Assembly: GCA_017483465.1 (NCBI GenBank)
Contig: JAFUWN010000039.1
Location: 1 to 43,744 of the forward strand
DNA length: 43,744 nt
Source: Oscillospiraceae bacterium
GTDB taxonomy: Bacteria; Bacillota; Clostridia; Oscillospirales; Ruminococcaceae
Direction: 5' to 3'
Part shown: piece by piece, positions 1-8,779 of the stretch
Layout: every line of letters begins with the position of its first letter
How positions within the stretch are numbered: position 1 is the first letter of the stretch
Translations under genes and position numbers: made by a program
The notes under the pieces: model-generated
Told to the model about the DNA's origin: nothing
Seen by the model: only the letters and a program-made list of their open reading frames with translations
Database searches by the model: none

Positions 1-36
1 AGCAGTTTGACATGAGAGAAAATTTTTCAGACTGCG

Positions 37-227
37 TTTGTCAATAGACCAGCGACAGGGTTACAAAGAGGCGGCTTTTAAGCCTCTTTGTTCCTGTTGC
101 TATTGACAGGGACAATATTTTTCTATATTATATATAGCCACTTGCGGCAATTTTTGCGGCTCGTGATCTGATAGAAATATTATTTTTTTAAATAGCTGAT
201 TCTGAACTCTGAACTTTTGATTTATCA
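37..227 (-). repeat. Left copy of ~190-bp inverted intergenic repeat
   Basis: This segment aligns without gaps to the reverse complement of 43554-43744. Positions 37-141 are identical in the two copies. Most differences fall in a short block at about 142-163, and the rest to 227 is nearly identical. Positions 40-107 form a long hairpin: GTCAATA with TATTGAC, GCGACAGG with CCTGTTGC (one G-U pair), and a perfect 10-bp inner stem ACAAAGAGGC/GCCTCTTTGT. Relative to gene direction it lies just downstream of the dnaJ terminator. Inference: a dispersed intergenic element. The contig probably ends here because assembly broke at a repeat. Confidence 0.9.
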
Positions 228-244
228 CATCAAGCAAACAATTT

Positions 245-282
245 AAAAAAAGCCTTTTCTGCCGGACGTGGGCAGAAAAGGC
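245..282 (-). terminator. Rho-independent terminator of the hrcA-grpE-dnaK-dnaJ operon
   Basis: A perfect 12-bp stem (252-263 with 271-282, GCCTTTTCTGCC type) with a 7-nt loop is followed on the minus strand by seven T residues. It starts 20 bp after the dnaJ stop codon. Confidence 0.93.
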
Positions 283-302
283 ATCCTGCATGTAATATTT
301 TA

Positions 303-1478
303 TTATTTCATATCACTGAAAAAATCTTTTAATTTATCTTTGAAACTTTTTTTCTTGGGATAATTTCTATCTTCAAGCGAATTTTCAAAAGCTTTCAGAA
401 GCTCTTTCTGTTTGGAAGTCAGATTTTTCGGCACTTCGACTTTCAGATTGACATACTGATCGCCCCTGCCATCATGCTGGAGACGTTTGATCCCCTTGCC
501 TTTGAGCCGCTGTTTAGTTCCCGACTGTGTGCCTTCCGGAACCGAGAGCTTGACATTGCCGTCAATGGTCGGCACTTCGATTGTATCGCCAAGCACGGCC
601 TGAGCGAATGTAATCATGACATCACATTCAACATCAAAGCCATTTCTCTTAAAGATCGGATGCGGACGGACATTGATTTCTACATTCAGATTACCGGCAG
701 GACCGCCGTTGATACCGCAGTCGCCTTCATTGGAAACACGGAGTGTCTGACCGTTATCAATACCGGCCGGAATATTCAGAGACACATGTTTCTGCACCCG
801 TACCCGCCCCACGCCCTTGCAGCTTGAGCAGGGATTTTTAATAATTGTTCCCTTACCGCCGCAGGTCGGACAAGGATTGGTAGTAGACATAGTACCAAGA
901 AAAGTCTGCTGTGTCACTCTGACCGTACCGCTTCCATGGCAGTTCGGACAGGTTTCTGCTGCCGAGCCTGCTGCCGAGCCGGAACCGTTACAGGAAGTAC
1001 ATTTTTCCTGATGGGTGATTGTCATATCCTGTGAGGTTCCCTTACAGGCATCCATAAAGCTGATATTGATACTTGTATTCACATCTCTGCCGCGTCTGGG
1101 AGCATTGGCAGAAGAACTGCCGCCGCTGCGGAACGAGCCGCCTCCGCCGCCGAAGATACCGCCGAACACGCTCTCAAAGATATCGCTCATATCGCCGCCG
1201 TAACTTCCGGTAAAGCCGCCGAAGCCGTCCATACCGCCCATGCCGCCGCCTTCCAGACCGCCGTGACCGAACTGATCATATCTCTGGCGTTTTTCGGAGT
1301 CGGACAGCACAGCATAAGCCTCGTTGATTTCCTTCATTTTTTCTTCGCAGTCTGTTCTGTCCGGGTGCAGGTCGGGAGAATATTCTCTTGCCATTTTTCG
1401 GTAAGCTTTTTTTATTTCGTCCTCGCTTGCCCCTTTCTGGATTCCCAGAACTTCATAATAATCACGTTTTTCAGCCAT
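303..1478 (-). CDS. dnaJ: Chaperone DnaJ (Hsp40) with altered HPD motif
   Basis: Co-chaperone that delivers unfolded proteins to DnaK and triggers its ATP hydrolysis. 391 aa, usual length. It has an N-terminal J domain (residues 5-70), a Gly/Phe-rich linker (about 73-125), four CxxCxGxG zinc motifs (CTSCNGSG, CPNCHGSG, CPTCGGKG, CSSCKGVG) and the C-terminal substrate-binding domains. It is the last gene of the heat-shock operon, 105 bp after dnaK, and is followed by a strong terminator. Odd point: the J-domain tripeptide His-Pro-Asp expected at residues 34-36 reads Ser-Pro-Asp (codons TCT CCC GAC), and an HPD occurs four residues later at 38-40. The family call is certain; whether the shifted HPD works is unknown. 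Confidence 0.97.
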   Translation of the reverse strand: MAEKRDYYEVLGIQKGASEDEIKKAYRKMAREYSPDLHPDRTDCEEKMKEINEAYAVLSDSEKRQRYDQFGHGGLEGGGMGGMDGFGGFTGSYGGDMSDIFESVFGGIFGGGGGSFRSGGSSSANAPRRGRDVNTSINISFMDACKGTSQDMTITHQEKCTSCNGSGSAAGSAAETCPNCHGSGTVRVTQQTFLGTMSTTNPCPTCGGKGTIIKNPCSSCKGVGRVRVQKHVSLNIPAGIDNGQTLRVSNEGDCGINGGPAGNLNVEINVRPHPIFKRNGFDVECDVMITFAQAVLGDTIEVPTIDGNVKLSVPEGTQSGTKQRLKGKGIKRLQHDGRGDQYVNLKVEVPKNLTSKQKELLKAFENSLEDRNYPKKKSFKDKLKDFFSDMK

Positions 1479-1535
1479 ACTTATCCGCCGCCGGATGCGG
1501 CACTCCTTTCAAACAAAGAATTCAGAACCCATTCA

Positions 1536-1558
1536 AGGGCAGAGAAAATTTCTGCCCT
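1536..1558 (-). other. Stem-loop in the dnaK-dnaJ intergenic spacer
   Basis: AGGGCAGA (1536-1543) pairs perfectly with TCTGCCCT (1551-1558) across a 7-nt loop. On the minus strand no T-tract follows, so it is unlikely to be a full terminator. It may be an mRNA processing or stability element that sets dnaJ levels relative to dnaK. Confidence 0.55.
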
Positions 1559-1583
1559 CAATGGTTAAAAATCATTTTAAAAA

Positions 1584-3431
1584 TCAGTTTTCTGTGAAAT
1601 CAGCATCAATTACATCATCGTCATTATCGGATGTCTGCTGTTCATTGAAATTCTGTGCACCGCCCATATTCGGGTCAAAACCTGCTGCACCTGCACCGGG
1701 CTGCTGATAGATCTTAGAGCCGGCTTCCATGAGAACTTTCTGGAGTTCATCCATTTTGGTCTTCATGGCAGCAGTATCATTGGCATCAATTGCAGACTGC
1801 AATTCGGCAGATTTTGCACGGACAGCACTCTGATCATCAGCAGACATTTTGTCGCCGAGTTCTTTGAGAGTACCCTCAGTCTGAAGAATCATATTTTCGG
1901 CACTGTTCTTGGTATCTACCTCGTCACGGCGTTTTTTGTCTTCTTCAGCGTACTGTTCTGCCTCTTTTACGGCTCTTTCAATATCGTCTTTGGACATGTT
2001 GGTAGAAGCAGTAATAGAGATATTCTGTTCTTTTCCGGTACCCTGGTCTTTTGCAGTGACATGCACGATACCGTTGGAGTCAATATCGAATGTCACTTCG
2101 ATTCTCGGAACACCTCTCATAGCCGGAGCGATACCGTCCAGTCTGAAAGTACCGAGCTGCTTGTTATCTCTTGCAAACTGACGTTCACCCTGAAGGACGT
2201 TAATATCAACAGCAGGCTGGTTATCGGCATACGTGGAGAACACTTCTGACTTCTTAGTCGGAATCGTAGTATTTCTGGGGATCATAACAGTGCAGACACC
2301 GCCTGCGGTTTCGATACCGAGAGACAGCGGAGTAACATCAAGCAGAAGCAGACCTTCCTTGACTTCGCCGCCGAGCACACCGCCCTGTAAAGCGGCACCG
2401 AGAGCAACACACTCATCCGGATTGATACCCTTGAACGGTTCTTTGCCGATCAGTTTCTTAACAGCTTCCTGTACAGCCGGAATTCTGGAAGAACCGCCGA
2501 CCATGAGGACTTTATCCAGTTCGGAAGTACTCAGACCGCTGTCAGAGAGAGCCTGACGAACCGGCTCCATAGTAGCCTGTACCAGATCGGAAGTCAGTTC
2601 ATTGAATTTTGCCTGAGTCAGAGTCAGATTCAGATGTTTCGGGCCTGTTGCATCGGCAGTAATAAACGGCAGATTAATATTGGTTGTCGGTGTAGCAGAC
2701 AGTTCGATCTTAGCAGCTTCTGCGGCATCTTTGAGTCTCTGCATTACCATTTTATCCTGAGAGAGATCAATTGCCTGTTCTTTCTTGAATTCCGCAACCA
2801 TCCAGTCAATAATTCTCTGGTCGAAGTCATCACCGCCGAGATGGTTATTTCCGGCAGTCGCAAGCACCTGCTGAACGCCGTCACCCATTTCGATGATAGA
2901 CACATCGAACGTACCGCCGCCGAGGTCATAAACCATAACTTTCTGATCTTCTTCTTTATCGATACCATAAGAGAGAGCAGCAGCAGTCGGTTCGTTGATA
3001 ATTCTCTTGACAACCAGACCGGCAATCTGACCGGCATCTTTAGTAGCCTGACGCTGAGCATCGGTAAAATATGCCGGAACAGTGATAACTGCTTCATTGA
3101 CAGTTTCACCGAGATAAGCTTCTGCATCGGCCTTGAGCTTCTGGAGAATCATAGCAGAAATTTCCTGCGGAGTATATTTCTTGCCGTCAATGTCTACTTT
3201 GTAGTTGGAACCCATATGACGCTTGATCGAAGAAATAGTTTTATCAGGATTGGTAATGGCCTGATTCTTGGCAACCTTGCCGACCAGACGTTCGCCTGTT
3301 TTGGAGAATGCGACAACAGACGGTGTGGTTCTTGCACCCTCTGCATTGGTGATGACAACAGCGTTGCCGCCTTCTACTACTGCAACACAAGAGTTAGTTG
3401 TACCTAAGTCGATACCGATAATTTTTCCCAT
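1584..3431 (-). CDS. dnaK: Chaperone DnaK (Hsp70)
   Basis: ATP-dependent cytoplasmic Hsp70 that binds exposed hydrophobic peptides and cycles with DnaJ and GrpE. 615 aa, normal for Firmicutes. The N-terminal ATPase domain shows the phosphate-binding motif [10 protein letters not shown] at residues 5-14, DLGGGTFD in the middle and VGGSSRIP near 330. The substrate-binding beta domain and a helical lid follow, ending in an acidic tail ([12 protein letters not shown]). An AAGGGAAG ribosome site precedes the ATG. Third gene of the operon, 38 bp after grpE. Regulation by HrcA at the CIRCE upstream of hrcA is expected. Confidence 0.98.
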   Translation of the reverse strand: MGKIIGIDLGTTNSCVAVVEGGNAVVITNAEGARTTPSVVAFSKTGERLVGKVAKNQAITNPDKTISSIKRHMGSNYKVDIDGKKYTPQEISAMILQKLKADAEAYLGETVNEAVITVPAYFTDAQRQATKDAGQIAGLVVKRIINEPTAAALSYGIDKEEDQKVMVYDLGGGTFDVSIIEMGDGVQQVLATAGNNHLGGDDFDQRIIDWMVAEFKKEQAIDLSQDKMVMQRLKDAAEAAKIELSATPTTNINLPFITADATGPKHLNLTLTQAKFNELTSDLVQATMEPVRQALSDSGLSTSELDKVLMVGGSSRIPAVQEAVKKLIGKEPFKGINPDECVALGAALQGGVLGGEVKEGLLLLDVTPLSLGIETAGGVCTVMIPRNTTIPTKKSEVFSTYADNQPAVDINVLQGERQFARDNKQLGTFRLDGIAPAMRGVPRIEVTFDIDSNGIVHVTAKDQGTGKEQNISITASTNMSKDDIERAVKEAEQYAEEDKKRRDEVDTKNSAENMILQTEGTLKELGDKMSADDQSAVRAKSAELQSAIDANDTAAMKTKMDELQKVLMEAGSKIYQQPGAGAAGFDPNMGGAQNFNEQQTSDNDDDVIDADFTEN

Positions 3432-3469
3432 AATAAACGCTTCCCTTCAAAAATGCTGAAATAAAAAAT

Positions 3470-4009
3470 TTAATTTGCTACGGCAACCATAGCCGGACGG
3501 ATTAAACGCTCACCGAGCATATATCCTTTCTGGAATACTTCACAGATCGTATTTTCCGGAAACTCTTCGCTTGCTTCTTCCCGCTTGATTGCCTGATGAA
3601 TATTCGGGTTAAAAGTTTCACCGAGCGGAACGATTGCCGTCACGCCCTGTTTTTCCAGAAAACTCTGGAACTGTTCCAGAATCATATTCATGCCTTTGTG
3701 ATATTCTTCATCGCTGCACGGTGCATCAATTGCTCTCTCGAAATTATCAATCACAGGGAGCAGCAGTTCAATGCATTTGGCAGTCGCATCACCGAACAAG
3801 GCAAGTTTTTCTTTTTCTGTTCTGCGGCGGAAATTTTCATAGTCAGCCAGCAGACGGAGATATCTGTCTTTTTCTGCCTCAAGCTCGTCAGAGCCTTCGA
3901 TTTCATCGAGTTCATTGGCAGCGTTTTCCAGTTCCTCCTGCTGTTCGGGCTGTAACTCTTCCGTAGTTTCGTCCAGAACTTCTTTTTCCTGCTTATCGCT
4001 TTCAGTCAT
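3470..4009 (-). CDS. grpE: Nucleotide exchange factor GrpE
   Basis: Releases ADP from DnaK to reset the chaperone cycle. 179 aa. The first 45 residues are Glu/Gln-rich and probably disordered. A long helix follows (about 45-90, with the conserved DYENFRRRTEKE stretch), then a C-terminal beta domain ending in GERLIRPAMVAVAN, the GrpE signature. The start codon lies inside the end of hrcA (8-bp overlap), which implies translational coupling. A GGGGGAG ribosome site precedes it. Confidence 0.97.
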   Translation of the reverse strand: MTESDKQEKEVLDETTEELQPEQQEELENAANELDEIEGSDELEAEKDRYLRLLADYENFRRRTEKEKLALFGDATAKCIELLLPVIDNFERAIDAPCSDEEYHKGMNMILEQFQSFLEKQGVTAIVPLGETFNPNIHQAIKREEASEEFPENTICEVFQKGYMLGERLIRPAMVAVAN

Positions 4010-5063
4010 GGGACTCCCCCTCTTTCTTTATGTGTCCTGTTTCCGGAGGAGATTCAGGATTCTCCGAAATCAGGTCAGTAATTTTTTGTGAAAAATACTC
4101 AATATAAGGAATTACTTTAGCGTAATCCAGCCGCATGGGGCCTATCACGCCAAGAGAACCGACATTTTTTCCGCCCTTGCGGTATTTGGAAACAATCATG
4201 CTGGAATTGCCGATCACAAAGCTGTTGTTATCCTCACGGAACAGCACCCGGATACCGCTGAACGAATCATCCAGCAAACGGGTCAGTTCGTCTTTGTGTT
4301 CGATCATTCTGACAATTTCCATTCTGTCCAGATCCTGATATGTGAACAGATTTTTTTCGCCTCTGAATGTCAGGGCATGCTGACGGAGATCTCTGGAGAG
4401 TTCATAAATTCCCTGCACCAGCGGCGACATTGCCATCATATAGGCACTCATGGCCGCTGTCAGATTTTCCATCAGTTCGTCAGAAAGATCTGCTACAGAG
4501 ATACCTTCCAGATTCTCAGACAGATAACCGGAGAACCAGTTCAGCTGTTCATTTGTCAGATCAAATTCCAGACGGCAGGCTTTGTTTTTAATACTGCCTG
4601 CGGAGGTAATCAGCAGAATCACATACACACGTTTTCCTGTCGGAATGACTTCGACTCTGGAAATCACGGAAAACTGCGGAGAAAAATCCGAAACCACAGC
4701 AGCGCACTGTGTGAGTTCGGCAAGGGCAGTCGTAGCATTTTGTATCACAAGTTCTTCTGTTGCCGAACCGTGAACCGCAAGCATAGTGTCAAGCCTTTGT
4801 TTTTCTTCTGCCGAGAGGACGGGCGGATGCATCAATTGTTCGATATACAGTCTGTAGCCGCTGATGGTGGGAATTCTTCCGGCGGAAGTATGGGGCTGTT
4901 CGAGATAGCCGAGCTGTTCAAGAGCGGCCATATCATTCCGGACGGTTGCGGCAGAAACATTAATTTCCGGCAGAGCGGCAAGTATCTTTGAGCCGACAGG
5001 CTCGCCGGTTCTGACATATTCCTCCACCACGGCAGCCAGTATTTTCAGCTTCCGTACATTCAT
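4002..5063 (-). CDS. hrcA: Heat-inducible transcription repressor HrcA
   Basis: Binds CIRCE to repress the chaperone operon; its folding depends on GroEL in species studied. 353 aa, typical. An N-terminal winged helix (about residues 1-75, including SAATVRNDMAALEQLGYL) precedes a GAF-like dimerisation domain, and a short charged C-terminal tail runs into grpE. First gene of the operon, with CIRCE and a strong promoter 48-107 bp upstream. The nearest Shine-Dalgarno-like AAGGTG is about 14 nt before the ATG, a long spacing that would fit weak translation, but the N-terminus matches the family at this start. Confidence 0.97.
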   Translation of the reverse strand: MNVRKLKILAAVVEEYVRTGEPVGSKILAALPEINVSAATVRNDMAALEQLGYLEQPHTSAGRIPTISGYRLYIEQLMHPPVLSAEEKQRLDTMLAVHGSATEELVIQNATTALAELTQCAAVVSDFSPQFSVISRVEVIPTGKRVYVILLITSAGSIKNKACRLEFDLTNEQLNWFSGYLSENLEGISVADLSDELMENLTAAMSAYMMAMSPLVQGIYELSRDLRQHALTFRGEKNLFTYQDLDRMEIVRMIEHKDELTRLLDDSFSGIRVLFREDNNSFVIGNSSMIVSKYRKGGKNVGSLGVIGPMRLDYAKVIPYIEYFSQKITDLISENPESPPETGHIKKEGESHD

Positions 5064-5110
5064 GTTCTTGACTCACGCACCTTAATAGCAGAATTGCTGT
5101 ATTCTGAAAC

Positions 5111-5137
5111 TTAGCACTCTCACTCTTTGAGTGCTAA
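5111..5137 (-). promoter_or_regulatory. CIRCE operator (HrcA binding site)
   Basis: Perfect TTAGCACTC-N9-GAGTGCTAA inverted repeat, the canonical HrcA site. It sits immediately downstream of the -10 box at 5142-5147, so bound HrcA would block initiation of hrcA-grpE-dnaK-dnaJ. Confidence 0.98.
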
Positions 5138-5141
5138 GTTT

Positions 5142-5170
5142 AGTGTACCACGATTTACATAAAAAGTCAA
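5142..5170 (-). promoter_or_regulatory. Sigma-A promoter of the heat-shock operon
   Basis: On the minus strand, -35 TTGACT (5165-5170), 17-bp spacer, -10 TACACT (5142-5147), directly upstream of CIRCE. Confidence 0.9.
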
Positions 5171-5232
5171 GCATCTTTCTGATTTTCAGCATTTTTGATA
5201 AATTTCTGATTTTTAATTTTTATATTTTATAC

Positions 5233-5267
5233 AAAAAATGTGCCCTGTACAAAGCGGACAGGGCACA
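5233..5267 (-). terminator. Terminator of the msmX-type gene
   Basis: A perfect 10-bp stem (TGTGCCCTGT 5239-5248 with ACAGGGCACA 5258-5267) is followed by six T residues on the minus strand, 15 bp after the stop codon. Confidence 0.92.
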
Positions 5268-5281
5268 TAGTAAAACCACAA

Positions 5282-6424
5282 TCAGTTGACAATTGTCTTT
5301 TCTGTCTCTTTATCGAACAGATGAATTCTGTTCGGATCGAGGCCGACTTTGATCGTATCGCCGGGACGTGCGGTAGAGCTGGGCTGTACTCTTGCAGTAA
5401 TGGAATTGCCTGCACACTTGAGATACAGATACGTTTCAGCACCCATCATTTCTGTAATTTCCACATCAGCATCAACAATACCTGTCTGGGCAGTTGCAAG
5501 ATAAGCGGGTTCGTCATGAACGCTTTCCGGACGGATACCGAGGCAGACTTCACGGTCAACATACTTGGCCAGATCGGGAACGAGCTTGGATTCCGGCATT
5601 AAGATTGTAAACTTGGTGCCTCTGGAATCCTTGGTATCATCAGAACCGAATTCTACATAATATCTGTTATATTCGTCTTTTCTGAGATATGCATCAATAA
5701 AGTTCATCTGCGGAGAGCCTAAGAATCCGGCAACGAACTTATTGCAGGGCTTCTCGTACAGCATCTGCGGTGTATCAACCTGCTGGATAAAGCCGTCTTT
5801 CATAACTACGATACGGTCACCCATAGTCATAGCTTCTGTCTGGTCATGTGTTACATAGATAAAAGTAGTACCGAGCTTTTTGTGCAGTTTGGAAATTTCT
5901 GTTCTCATCTGGGCACGGAGCTTTGCGTCAAGGTTAGACAGCGGCTCGTCAAGCAGGAACACTTTCGGGGAACGAACGATAGCACGGCCGAGGGCAACAC
6001 GCTGACGCTGACCGCCGGACATAGCCTTCGGCTTTCTGTCGAGCAGGTGGGAAAGGTCAAGAATCTTTGCAGCTTCTTCTACTTTTCTTGCAATTTCGTC
6101 TTTCGGAACTTTACGCAGTTTCAGGCCGAATGCCATATTGTCAAATACAGTCATATGCGGGTACAGAGCGTAGTTCTGGAACACCATTGCAATATCTCTG
6201 TCTTTCGGTGCAATATCGTTTACAAGTCTGTCGCCGATATACAGTTCTCCTTCGGAGATTTCCTCCAGACCTGCAATCATACGCAGTGTGGTAGACTTTC
6301 CGCATCCGGAAGGGCCTACCAGAATGATGAATTCTTTGTCTCTGATTTCGAGGTTTACGTCAGTTACGGCTACGAAACCGCCGGGATACTTCTTGTAGAT
6401 ACCTCTGAGTGATAAACCAGCCAT
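5282..6424 (-). CDS. msmX: Sugar ABC transporter ATPase, MsmX/UgpC type
   Basis: ATPase subunit of carbohydrate-uptake ABC importers (CUT1). 380 aa. Walker [10 protein letters not shown] at 37-45, Q-loop, ABC signature MSGGQRQR near 135, Walker [14 protein letters not shown], then H-loop THD. The C-terminal third is the MalK/TOBE regulatory region, with GIRPESV near 305. No permease or binding-protein genes lie nearby. Known relatives such as B. subtilis MsmX energise several importers encoded elsewhere, so the same is inferred here. It has its own promoter (6526-6554), a GGAGG ribosome site and its own terminator, so it is monocistronic. Confidence 0.93.
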   Translation of the reverse strand: MAGLSLRGIYKKYPGGFVAVTDVNLEIRDKEFIILVGPSGCGKSTTLRMIAGLEEISEGELYIGDRLVNDIAPKDRDIAMVFQNYALYPHMTVFDNMAFGLKLRKVPKDEIARKVEEAAKILDLSHLLDRKPKAMSGGQRQRVALGRAIVRSPKVFLLDEPLSNLDAKLRAQMRTEISKLHKKLGTTFIYVTHDQTEAMTMGDRIVVMKDGFIQQVDTPQMLYEKPCNKFVAGFLGSPQMNFIDAYLRKDEYNRYYVEFGSDDTKDSRGTKFTILMPESKLVPDLAKYVDREVCLGIRPESVHDEPAYLATAQTGIVDADVEITEMMGAETYLYLKCAGNSITARVQPSSTARPGDTIKVGLDPNRIHLFDKETEKTIVN

Positions 6425-6525
6425 TTATTCCAGTCCTCCATTTACAAAAATTTTTTCAGACCATGCTGTTATATGTAGTATTGAAAAAATACAGAATGAT
6501 ACCCTAGCAAAGTCTGTCTATTATT

Positions 6526-6554
6526 ATCATACCAAATTCTGAAAGATTTTTCAA
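6526..6554 (-). promoter_or_regulatory. Promoter of the msmX-type gene
   Basis: -35 TTGAAA (6549-6554), 17-bp spacer, -10 TATGAT (6526-6531). This implies a ~95-nt 5' leader before the start at 6424. Confidence 0.75.
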
Positions 6555-6572
6555 GTCGCTGATTGACTAAAC

Positions 6573-7352
6573 TTATGGTCTGTCATTTATCAAATATGAC
6601 GAAAATGCCAATATAATTTGTTTGCACAGAACCGAAAACGAATCAGCTTTCAACAATTTTTCGATATCTTTGGTGAAAATCTCCATACAACCTCCGGGGG
6701 GCAGTTCCGGAGGCAGGAGCAGACTTCCGACAGCCGCTCTGTGCAGATGGTTCACATGATTTCCAAGAGCAGCAAACATACGTTTGACTTCATGATATTT
6801 CCCTTCATGCAGACAGATGATACAGTGTGTGTCATCCAGTTTCTGCACCTGAGCAGAAAGGCATTCTGTCCCGTCAGCGAGCACCAGACCGTCAGAGAGT
6901 TTCTGAATATAATCTTCTTCAAATTTTTCAGCGAGCGTGACAAGATAATATTTCGGAACATGATGTCTGGGAGACAGCATCTGATGTGCCAGCTGTCCGT
7001 CATTCGTGAGCAGAACGAGGCCTGTTGTATCAATATCCAGCCGGCCGGCCGGGAAAAGGTCTTTATGCCGGAGTTCTTCCGGCAGAAGCTCCAGTACGGT
7101 CTTATGTTTTTTATCTTCCGTTGCACAGATACAGCCCTGCGGCTTGTTGACGATAATATATAACAGTGAACCGCCGTGAATTTTCTTTCCGTACAGTCTG
7201 ATTTCCTGTGTATCGGGATTGATTTTCTGCTTTGCCTCGGTGATAATTCTGCCGTCTGCGGAGACGGCACCGTTTTTGAGCAGGTTTCTGACATCGCTTC
7301 TGGAATAAGAAGTTCTGTCAGCTAAAAATTTATCCAATCTGATTTCCGCCAT
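6573..7352 (-). CDS. Ribosomal small-subunit pseudouridine synthase, RsuA/RluB family
   Basis: Converts a specific uridine of rRNA to pseudouridine. 259 aa from the chosen start MAEIRLDKF; a start three codons earlier also exists, but a GGATGTGAG ribosome site favours this one. N-terminal S4 RNA-binding domain (about 1-60), then the catalytic domain with PAGRLDIDTTGLVLLTNDG, where the first Asp of GRLDIDT is the family's catalytic residue. KYLV/KYHEVKRM motifs follow. RsuA (16S) and RluB/E/F (23S) are hard to tell apart by eye. It lies 16 bp after the HD-GYP gene and is probably co-transcribed with it. Confidence 0.9.
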   Translation of the reverse strand: MAEIRLDKFLADRTSYSRSDVRNLLKNGAVSADGRIITEAKQKINPDTQEIRLYGKKIHGGSLLYIIVNKPQGCICATEDKKHKTVLELLPEELRHKDLFPAGRLDIDTTGLVLLTNDGQLAHQMLSPRHHVPKYYLVTLAEKFEEDYIQKLSDGLVLADGTECLSAQVQKLDDTHCIICLHEGKYHEVKRMFAALGNHVNHLHRAAVGSLLLPPELPPGGCMEIFTKDIEKLLKADSFSVLCKQIILAFSSYLINDRP

Positions 7353-7368
7353 AGCACTCACATCCTGT

Positions 7369-8676
7369 TTATTTTTCTTTCATAGTATATTCCGTATCGT
7401 TATCCATCAGGGCGAGCATGATTTCTGCAAACTCAGGATCAAACTGTGTGCCTCTGCCTTTTACGATCTCATTCCTGACAACCTGCTGCGGCAGAGGGTC
7501 TCTGTAGCTTCTTTTTGAAGTCATGGCATCATAGGCATCTGCAACAGCGATAATACGGGCGATTTCCGGAATTTCTTCACCTTTGAGGCCTTCGGGGTAG
7601 CCTCTGCCGTCATAGCGTTCATGATGATAATGAGCACCAATGCTCAGATCAGGATTTTTCTTGATTTTCTGAAGAATCTGATTTCCGATGACAGGATGTG
7701 TTTTAATAATTCCGTATTCTTCATCCGTCAGTTTGCTGTCTTTATTGATAATATTTTCCGGAATGCCGATTTTTCCGACATCATGGAGCAGTCCGGCAAG
7801 ATAGATATTCTGTCGTTCTTTCTCGTCTTTTCCGGCACGTTCCGCAATCATTTCCGAATACCGGGCGACTCTGGAAGAATGGCCGTGTGTATATTTATCT
7901 TTAGCTTCAATTGCTTCTGCAAGAGCATAGGAAGTTTCCTCCATCATAGAACGCATGGTTTCCTGTTCTTCTTTGAGGAGTTCTTTTTCACGCTGATTTG
8001 CAAGCGTAATCTTCCGGTTAGTATTTCTGACTTCAAAAACACGCAGCATAATGACTAAACCGACAATTGTCAGATTGATCAGCGGTGTTCCCTGCATGAA
8101 AAGCTGTACACCGGCAGCGGCTGTCGGCAGAGTCGGCACTAACATCAATGCAACGGACAATTCTTTATCACATTTTTTACGATACTGAAAAATGACTGAA
8201 AACTGCAGCAGCCAGATCATCACAGGAATCAGATAACAAATTACATAAGGCTTTGATCTGTGATAATGATTGGCTTCATCAAACGTATAGTAAAGCCCTG
8301 TAAACTGCGAAACAATGACCAGTGTTTCCCCGATGAAAGAAAGAATTTCACCTGCTCTGAGCCGTTTCGGAACAGAAATCAGTTCTACTTCATGCAGATA
8401 GAAATTTATCAGATAGTGATTAAACACATGCACAATGAAAATTGACATGAAAAATACGATAAATTTACAGATTCTCAATATCCAGAAAGCCCGTTCGCCT
8501 TCCGTGTCCCTGAACAGATACACCTGATAATCTGACAGCAGCAACAATATAGAACTGATTTCCATGAAAAAAAGAATCCGTTTTTTGGTTTTCTCTATTT
8601 TCGAGAAACTCCCATAAAAAGTAATTGATGCACAAAAGCCGATTAATATCAGTTCATACTCCCGTAAAATTTCCAC
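7369..8676 (-). CDS. Seven-helix membrane HD-GYP phosphodiesterase
   Basis: Probable membrane receptor that hydrolyses cyclic di-GMP. 435 aa. About seven hydrophobic segments fill residues 7-213, then a coiled linker (about 215-250) and an HD-GYP domain: LLHDVGKIGIP near 296-305 supplies the metal-binding His-Asp, HYHHERYDG at 349-357 follows, and GRGYP at 357-361 is the GYP motif. Intact metal ligands suggest an active enzyme. GAGGTATCA precedes the ATG. No GGDEF cyclase is present in the window. The ligand of the membrane part cannot be inferred. Confidence 0.9.
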   Translation of the reverse strand: MEILREYELILIGFCASITFYGSFSKIEKTKKRILFFMEISSILLLLSDYQVYLFRDTEGERAFWILRICKFIVFFMSIFIVHVFNHYLINFYLHEVELISVPKRLRAGEILSFIGETLVIVSQFTGLYYTFDEANHYHRSKPYVICYLIPVMIWLLQFSVIFQYRKKCDKELSVALMLVPTLPTAAAGVQLFMQGTPLINLTIVGLVIMLRVFEVRNTNRKITLANQREKELLKEEQETMRSMMEETSYALAEAIEAKDKYTHGHSSRVARYSEMIAERAGKDEKERQNIYLAGLLHDVGKIGIPENIINKDSKLTDEEYGIIKTHPVIGNQILQKIKKNPDLSIGAHYHHERYDGRGYPEGLKGEEIPEIARIIAVADAYDAMTSKRSYRDPLPQQVVRNEIVKGRGTQFDPEFAEIMLALMDNDTEYTMKEK

Positions 8677-8723
8677 ATTGATACCTCGTTTATTTCATTT
8701 TGTATAAAGCATTCTAAAAGCAA

Positions 8724-8768
8724 CCTGTCCTGCATAGATTAGACTAAATCTGAAATACACCGGACAGG
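8724..8768 (+). promoter_or_regulatory. Possible ribosome-site-sequestering hairpin
   Basis: CCTGTCC (8724-8730) can pair with GGACAGG (8762-8768), whose 3' end overlaps the AGGAGGG ribosome site (8766-8772) of the gene at 8780. The loop holds a smaller imperfect stem around 8737-8752. Confidence 0.4.
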
Positions 8769-8779
8769 AGGGTCTTATC

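Noticed and set aside
100-291. 63-codon minus-strand frame at the left end
   Set aside because: Its ATG lies just upstream of the dnaJ terminator hairpin, so the frame would have to be read through that hairpin, and no ribosome site was seen. Part of it matches the repeat, so it is reported as repeat.
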